Assembly: GCF_964340395.1 (NCBI RefSeq)
Contig: NC_135551.1
Span: forward strand, 11,699,379-11,763,378
Origin: Glandiceps talaboti
Taxonomy: Eukaryota > Hemichordata > Enteropneusta > Spengelidae
Direction of reading: 5' to 3'
Length of the DNA: 64,000 nt
The translations under genes were made by a program, and so were the position numbers. Position 1 is the stretch's first letter, and every line of letters starts with the position of its first letter. Below are positions 58,342 to 64,000 of this stretch, piece after piece. A model generated the notes under the pieces. That model made no database searches. It was not told where the DNA came from and saw nothing but the letters and a program-made list of their open reading frames with translations.

Positions 58342-61300
58342 ATAATAATGGTTTATTGCTTCTTAAGGCCTCCAGCCCATATCGCAAAAGATTTACAGTA
58401 CTAGATTACAAAATCTGACGGAAGTGTACAGAAAACAAATTAGCAAAATTCCTTTCTTAAAACATCTGCTCTGTATACATACGCAGCTAGGTTTAGAATT
58501 ACTGGACCTTTGTTTGACGACATAAGTGAATAAAACTTTTCAATAGTAGGATTTACATATGACCATTCTGGTAAGTACTTTTGTCTGAGATTTTGGTACA
58601 GGGGACAAACTAAAGTAAAATGGTATTCATCTTCAATATTTGTTGACATACATATTTTACAAGTGCGATCTTCGAGATCAATACCCAAAGCACGGCCCTT
58701 TTCCACAGCCAGTTCGAGACCAGAACTTCTAAGGCAAGCCAATGCTCGTCTGAATTTAGTTTCCATTTTTAACAAAATATAATCTTCTGACTGGAACAAA
58801 AATTTAAAATTTCTATATAAACGTAGTTTGTCCTTAGAACACACCTCTGCCCACCAGTCCTGCTTAAAAATATCCACTGTTCTGGTCAAGAAGTGGCATA
58901 GGAAGATATCAAAGTCACCAGGGCCTTGCCAATACCAAACCTCTCCAAAACCATATTCAAATAAAAGACATCTGACCTGTGTTGCCCACGATACCTTGTT
59001 ATTTCTATCGAGTTCAATAGCAAGATTATAACTCTGCTTTGCTACTCTATTTGGTGGCATTTGTAAAAGTTTATACCAATATGACAAAACTTTTTTGAAT
59101 GTATGAATAGCAATTGGAAATCTGCCACAGTCCCCCAGTACACATACGTCAGGTGTTGACGACTTTACACCTAAAAACATTTTACAATACTTTAGCTGTA
59201 CTCTTTCTGCAACCTGGAACTTAGCATAACCCCAAATTTCTGCCCTGTAAGTCAAAACTGGCAAGACCATAGAGTCAAAAAGTTTAAAATATTCTTTGTA
59301 AGGTAAACTACCTGTATTTTTGACAATACGAAAAATTATTCCCATGGCCTTTCTGGCTTGATCCGCTAGAGTTTCTACTGCTTTGCTCCACTGGTTTCTG
59401 CTTGATAACATTAAACCTAAATATTTGTAATAACTGACAGTTTTCATTTTTTCACCTCTGAAGAACCACTTTTCAGATTTTTTCAGAATACCCCCTCTAC
59501 GAAATACAATAATTTGAGATTTGCTCATATTTACAGATAAGTTCCATTTCTGACAGAAAGATTCAAGAACAGACAGCAATCTTTGCAATCCAATGGGAGT
59601 GTCACCAAAAATGGTTACGTCATCCGCATAAAGGAGTGAAAACAAATCATAAAACTCTTGCGTAATCTGGATTCCTCGGTTACCTGAGTTTGCTAGCATA
59701 GTGTTGAGTTCATTTATAAATAGGGTAAACAGAAACGGGCTCAGCATACATCCTTGCCGCACTCCAACAGAACAATGAAAATAATCTGTCAGTCCCTGTT
59801 TATCTCTCACGCAAGATTTAACTTCACTATACATGGCTTTCAAAATTCTGAACATTTTACCAGTAATGCCTTCCATACATAGCCTGTACAATAACATGTT
59901 GTGATTTACCGAGTCAAAAGCTTTACTAAAGTCGACAAAAACACAATAAAAGCGACCTTTAGATTTACACAGGTATTTTTGAATTATAACGTGTAACGCA
60001 AAAATATTGTCTACTGTACTAAAGCCGCTTCTAAAACCGGCTTGACAATCAGTAATACAACCAATGGCATCTGCCCAATTTACTAATCTTTGATTAAGGA
60101 TAGAAGTAAAGATTTTCCCAAGTGAACTAAGGAGAGTAATACCTCTGTAATTATTTGTGTCTTGAATATTTCCCTTCTTATGTAGAGGGACAATTATGCC
60201 CTTACTCCATTCCTTTGGGAACTCCCCAATATCAAAAATAGCATTAAAAACAAAGTTTAGAAGATGAATAACACTGGCTTTGGAGGACATGTAAAACTCA
60301 TTGCAAATACCGTCTGGTCCTGGGGATTTACCAGGTTTAAGTTTACTAAGTGTCGACATTATTTCAACATCTGTGATTGGGCTATTCAAAATTTCATCGA
60401 TATCTCTATCCTCAGGTACAGCTGTTGAATCGAAATTATTCAAAAAGTCTTCCACAGTAATTTCAAACCTGGTTTTGTGTAAAACAGGATTATGGAGAGC
60501 TTGAAAGTGGTTAATCCATTCATCTGAGGATATTACGGCACTACACCGACTACCTCTCTTAAAATATCTCACTAATGACCAAATATCGTTTTGCGAGCCA
60601 GGCTTACAAAGGGAGTTCAGAAGACTCTTGTGAAAGTTACATTTGCTTTCTCTACATAGACCCTTGAAAACCGACTTGAGTTCCTTATACTTGCTTAGAC
60701 TTTCAAAATTATTTGATTTCCTAAACTTACGCAGGGCTTTATACATATCACTCTTTGCTCTCTTACAATCGTAGTTGAACCATTTTGGTTGCATATTCCT
60801 GTGCTCTACGCGTGTACTAGATCTGCTTGTTTCCCTTTTGTACTCTGCTGCAGCCCAATTCAAAACTTCGTACACTTTACTAACCAACCCGTTTATATCA
60901 TCCCTTTCCAAATCTACCACTTGACTGATGCGAGTCACACCCTCTTCTGAGATGATGTTTTCGTTGAAAACATTAGAAATATTCTTATCCCAGACCAAGT
61001 AAGAGTAATTTGCATATGAAAAGGAATCCCCTGTTGATTCTCGATGGCAATTTATATTTACTGAGCATGACAATGGAAAATGATCAGACTCGTGTCTTTC
61101 CTCGATATCAAATTGCGGTATAGATTCAAAAAGGGCAGTTGAAGCAATGATATAGTCGACAACACTAGTCCCCCTATTTGCTATACACGTAAAGTCACCT
61201 AAGGTGTCATTTCCCCATCTACCGTTTAGAAAGTGAATTGAGTGGTCACGACATAATTCAAGAAGTCTTCTCCCAAATCTATTTGTAACTAAATCTTTTG

Positions 61301-61584
61301 ATTTCCTATTTATGTTGAATGTATCAACCTCATAGCTGTCAGGTGTGAGTGGCATATAACTAATGCAATCATCTATGATATAGTCATAATCTTGCGCAGT
61401 TCTTGCGTTAAAATCACCCATTAACAGCCAGTTGCAGTCTGAATGTTTAGAATTTAAGTCTAAAATCTGACGGTCTAATAGTTCTACCCCATTACTTTCA
61501 CCAAAATAACGATTTGAACCTTCTGGGGGAATGTAAATACATCCCAAAATTACATCTCTCGAAAGACCAAATACTGTATGGTTT
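58342..61584 (-). mobile_element. Non-LTR retrotransposon, 5'-truncated
   Basis: Exact 13-bp duplication gaaatctttcatt at 58329-58341 and 61585-61597 brackets the copy. On the minus strand it starts inside the endonuclease and ends 'gcaataaaccattattata', a short A/T-rich tail with AATAAA. The 5' truncation is the usual outcome of incomplete target-primed reverse transcription. Confidence 0.9.
58440..61577 (-). CDS. APE endonuclease-reverse transcriptase ORF2, N-terminally truncated
   Basis: Over 1030 codons without a break. The C-terminal half of an apurinic-type endonuclease is present (GCIYIPPEGSNRYFGE; LLMGDFNART; SDHFPLSC). RT follows: YRGITLLSSLGKIF, FVDFSKAFDSVNHN, VGVRQGCMLSPFLF, catalytic LLYADDVTIFG, YYKYLGL. 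The C-terminus has a Cys/His motif (CKICMSTNIEDEYHFTLVCP). The first 100 or so residues of the endonuclease and any ORF1 are lost at the 61584 truncation; the upstream TGA lies in flanking DNA. Clade (RTE-, I- or Jockey-related) not decided. Open frame suggests a recent copy. Confidence 0.9.
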   Translation of the reverse strand, partial: TVFGLSRDVILGCIYIPPEGSNRYFGESNGVELLDRQILDLNSKHSDCNWLLMGDFNARTAQDYDYIIDDCISYMPLTPDSYEVDTFNINRKSKDLVTNRFGRRLLELCRDHSIHFLNGRWGNDTLGDFTCIANRGTSVVDYIIASTALFESIPQFDIEERHESDHFPLSCSVNINCHRESTGDSFSYANYSYLVWDKNISNVFNENIISEEGVTRISQVVDLERDDINGLVSKVYEVLNWAAAEYKRETSRSSTRVEHRNMQPKWFNYDCKRAKSDMYKALRKFRKSNNFESLSKYKELKSVFKGLCRESKCNFHKSLLNSLCKPGSQNDIWSLVRYFKRGSRCSAVISSDEWINHFQALHNPVLHKTRFEITVEDFLNNFDSTAVPEDRDIDEILNSPITDVEIMSTLSKLKPGKSPGPDGICNEFYMSSKASVIHLLNFVFNAIFDIGEFPKEWSKGIIVPLHKKGNIQDTNNYRGITLLSSLGKIFTSILNQRLVNWADAIGCITDCQAGFRSGFSTVDNIFALHVIIQKYLCKSKGRFYCVFVDFSKAFDSVNHNMLLYRLCMEGITGKMFRILKAMYSEVKSCVRDKQGLTDYFHCSVGVRQGCMLSPFLFTLFINELNTMLANSGNRGIQITQEFYDLFSLLYADDVTIFGDTPIGLQRLLSVLESFCQKWNLSVNMSKSQIIVFRRGGILKKSEKWFFRGEKMKTVSYYKYLGLMLSSRNQWSKAVETLADQARKAMGIIFRIVKNTGSLPYKEYFKLFDSMVLPVLTYRAEIWGYAKFQVAERVQLKYCKMFLGVKSSTPDVCVLGDCGRFPIAIHTFKKVLSYWYKLLQMPPNRVAKQSYNLAIELDRNNKVSWATQVRCLLFEYGFGEVWYWQGPGDFDIFLCHFLTRTVDIFKQDWWAEVCSKDKLRLYRNFKFLFQSEDYILLKMETKFRRALACLRSSGLELAVEKGRALGIDLEDRTCKICMSTNIEDEYHFTLVCPLYQNLRQKYLPEWSYVNPTIEKFYSLMSSNKGPVILNLAAYVYRADVLRKEFC

Positions 61585-61597
61585 GAAATCTTTCATT

Positions 61598-62343
61598 GTT
61601 ATGTATGGACGCTGAAGTTGACCCGCTGTTAGTTTAATGTAGTGTATCATACAGTGCTGTACATCTCTGAAGTTGAAGTGGGGAGGGGGGTGCTGTATAA
61701 TTACACATTAAAATATATGTAGCCGGGATCGGGGGCCTACGAAAATTCTCGGGTTCATTTTAGGGTGCCAAGAAATTTTTTGAGAGTACAAAGGTGGGTG
61801 GGGAGGGGGGGGGGTTGCGAAATTGTTGACCAAAATAATAAACTTGTGTATCTGTCATTATCTATGCAATACACACCTTTAATTGCTGTTGTCATACATG
61901 GGTGTGGTCATTTCGCTAGGCATATATATTTTGTCTTGTATCATGTTCCAACTAGAAACTAAAGGCAACTTTTCCCACCAAATATCAAAATAATCTTCTC
62001 AATGGCTTTTGACTTCAAGTCATCCATAGACAGACACAGACACAGACACTGACACAGACACAGACACAGACACACACATGGGCACGTACTCTATCATGTC
62101 TACAGCATGACTGAACCTTGAATTGCAGTTCAAGTGGAATGACTTTAAAAAGTGTGCTACTGTGGAGAGATCAATCATGATGCCATTATCAAGTACTTCT
62201 GAGTTAATGCATTTTATTTTTAATCTATGTTTTGTTAAAAGTGTAATTGTCAAATAAATCTAATATTGAAATCCAACTCACTACTAGAGACATATATAAC
62301 TTGACCTTGTGAATAAAGACTTTCCATAAACAATGTGACATAC
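61598..62343. other. Intron with dispersed-repeat fragment
   Basis: 61850-62130 is a diverged copy of the intronic repeat with a (GACACA)n tract (62030-62077) and 'catgactgaacctt'. A G run lies at 61801-61814. No exon supported. Confidence 0.5.
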
Positions 62344-63613
62344 CATGATCTCCTTGTTCAGCTGGCCCAGAGTCAGATCTTAGTGCTGTACACCAATCAA
62401 ATAGCTCACTGTGTGATTCAGCAATATCACCATGCATGGCTGATTTATGTAACTCATCTTTGAGTTTCATGGCCTTCTTCAGGGCAACTGGATATTGTTT
62501 CAAAGTTGTCATGATAGCAGCTTCCCATCTTTCACTTACAGTTTCGTCATTGTCATTTATTCCAAATTCACAGACAGCAGGACTTTGAGCAAATTCTGGA
62601 CAAGTATCCTTCAGAAAGTCAGCAAGACCAGTATGTTGAGACACAACAACTGGAATACCAGCAGCACAGGCAGCCAGGCCTATCATTCCAAATGGATCTC
62701 TTTTCTTTGCATATAGTAGTAGGTGACACTGTTTCAAGTCCGTACAGATTTGGTCAACATTTCCATTTGGATACAGTACAATGTCCAAGCACCCAGACTT
62801 TGACTTCTCGTCAAAATGAATTCTACATTCCTTACATATTTCATTTGGAACACCTCGAAATTTCCAGCTTGGTCGTTTTGAGTCATATTTGTAGAAGTTA
62901 GCTACTCTGCCCATTGTGTATGCTGCAGTGTCGAACTCTTCCAGACCCTGAATATCTTGTATACGATGTATGGATAATATTTCCATTTTTGAGCAGTTTG
63001 ATTCGGCCAGTTGCATGCTTTCAAACCTGCTGTTTGGCCATGGTAAGTACTTGAAATGGGGCTTGCTAGTTGGTAGGGCACGTAGTTTATTCTGAACATG
63101 TCTATATACCCTTGGTCCTACAGACACAACAGCTGATGCCATCCTTGCATCTTCCAGGACTGCCTTTTCTCTCTTCTCCATTTGAACCGAACTCAATGGA
63201 AGGTCTTCAGGAATCATGTATACAAATGGCATGAACTTAGCGCCTTCAAAGAGTTGTTGCTGAATACATCTGGCTTCATTTGTAGTGGACAATTCAAATG
63301 ATGAGTGACCAACAATGAGATTAAAGTTAGCAATGTCCCGTAATTGAGGGTAATATGTTCTGTGCCGTAGATACCACTTCAAATTGGGTGTCTCGTCCTC
63401 AATGTAGGAGCTACATGTAGGGTTTGGTAACACAAGTTCTACATTGTTTGTCTGTGCATCTTTCTTTTCTTCATCTGAAGCTTTCAGAGCTGCCAAGTAC
63501 ACTTTGACTCCTCTCTTGGCATGGTAGATGCAAACGTCTCTTTGGATCATTGACAGTGAAATGTCATGGCTGTTTGGCCACCATGATGTTCCTACCATCA
63601 ACATTCGTGTCAT
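62344..63613 (-). CDS. GT4-like glycosyltransferase-fold exon (exon 1 coding part)
   Basis: A single 423-codon exon opening at ATG 63613, four bases after an acceptor (TTTTGCAG), so a 5' UTR exon lies upstream. The N-terminal Rossmann half starts MTRMLMVGTSWWPNSHDISL and includes IANFNLIVGHSSFEL and ARMASAVVSVGPRVY, as in GT-B enzymes. The C-terminal half ends with the nucleotide-sugar site region LLLYAKKRDPFGMIGLAACA then AGIPVVVSQHTGLADFL. The GT4 E-x7-E signature is degraded: Asp306 at the first position and Ala314 at the second. Binding of a ligand rather than catalysis is therefore likely. Donor GTATGT, phase 1. Confidence 0.88.
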
Positions 63614-63617
63614 TTTG

Positions 63618-64000
63618 CTGCAAAATGATAAGAAATAGACATTGTTATATCTAAACAAACAACATAGTTTAATGATGGTGGGTGTTTAGGGTTTTTTACA
63701 ATTATTTTTGTTTACAGAAATAACATCCATGATATTGTATTAAACACAAAAAACTTACAATATGATGAAATTAAAAACAAAACACTTAAACGTCTTAGTA
63801 CATATTGTTTTCACAGGATCGGAGCATTGGGATACAATGCACACCCAAAGAAATGTTTTGGGATACACCCCAAAGAAATACTGCCAGTACCTAGGTTTAT
63901 CAAAGTTGGAGTGTTCTCAGCTCGTTTATTTGCAGGATCAAGATGACTCACGCTGTTGCCATGTCAACATCGACACCTGTTGCTGTGGATCACACTCCGA
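63618..64000. other. Upstream intron or promoter region, nothing firm
   Basis: Should contain the first intron or 5' region of the large gene. A plus-strand acceptor-like TTTGCAG near 63936 is followed by open sequence to the window edge, but too little is present to call an exon. Confidence 0.35.

Noticed and set aside
63936-64000. Possible plus-strand exon with Cys-rich reading
   Set aside because: Only an acceptor-like site and about 60 open bases before the window ends; too little to support.

Overview
This is a eukaryotic, almost certainly marine-invertebrate, chromosomal window. Coding sequence is split by GT-AG introns, the DNA is AT-rich, and most of it is introns filled with transposable elements (TEs) and microsatellites. 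The element mix (ISL2EU, tyrosine-recombinase retroelement, Ty3/Gypsy, non-LTR, Harbinger- and Mutator-like MITEs) and the main gene (glycosyltransferase-like plus TRADD-like plus ankyrin) fit an invertebrate deuterostome or lophotrochozoan. The species cannot be fixed from sequence alone. No bacterial features, CRISPR arrays, tRNA or rRNA genes were recognised.

Host gene. One large gene on the minus strand spans nearly the whole window, from a start codon at 63613 to beyond the left edge. I can follow 17 coding exons with matching splice phases: 62344-63613, 52771-52890, 42909-43073, 39423-39488, 33947-34042, 33623-33715, 26951-27364, 26619-26696, 26361-26497, 25148-25241, 24648-24965, 22994-23460, about 22390-22551, 21253-21450, 8187-8285, 7624-7722 and 7229-7327. 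Together they encode about 1325 residues: a GT4-like glycosyltransferase fold with a degraded catalytic signature, a low-complexity linker made of small phase-1 exons, a TRADD-like N-terminal domain, a lysine-rich module, a coiled coil, and at least five ankyrin repeats that continue off the window. This looks like an innate-immune or cell-death signalling protein.

Intron contents, left to right. 1146-5866: broken tyrosine-recombinase (DIRS/Ngaro-type) retroelement with two pairs of direct repeats and a hairpin array. 9526-17475: full-length ISL2EU DNA transposon with an intact four-exon THAP-DDE transposase and an interleaved, decayed SWIM/YqaJ nuclease gene; it sits inside an older repeat. 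18838-19985: 58-bp minisatellite. 20265-20479, 40736-40977 and 41390-41612: MITE family with 9-bp target duplications. 31197-33373: Harbinger-like element with TAA duplications. 34218-38426: foldback element whose arms are tandem arrays, carrying a SAM-domain ORF. 40272-42111: degraded inverted-repeat element. 44173-52238: young Ty3/Gypsy element. 54200-58123: inverted-repeat element with a RecQ-like helicase relic. 58342-61584: 5'-truncated non-LTR retrotransposon with a 13-bp target duplication.

Methods and limits. Exon boundaries were read by eye from splice consensus, phase and protein continuity. No homology search was run, so family names rest on motif recognition.
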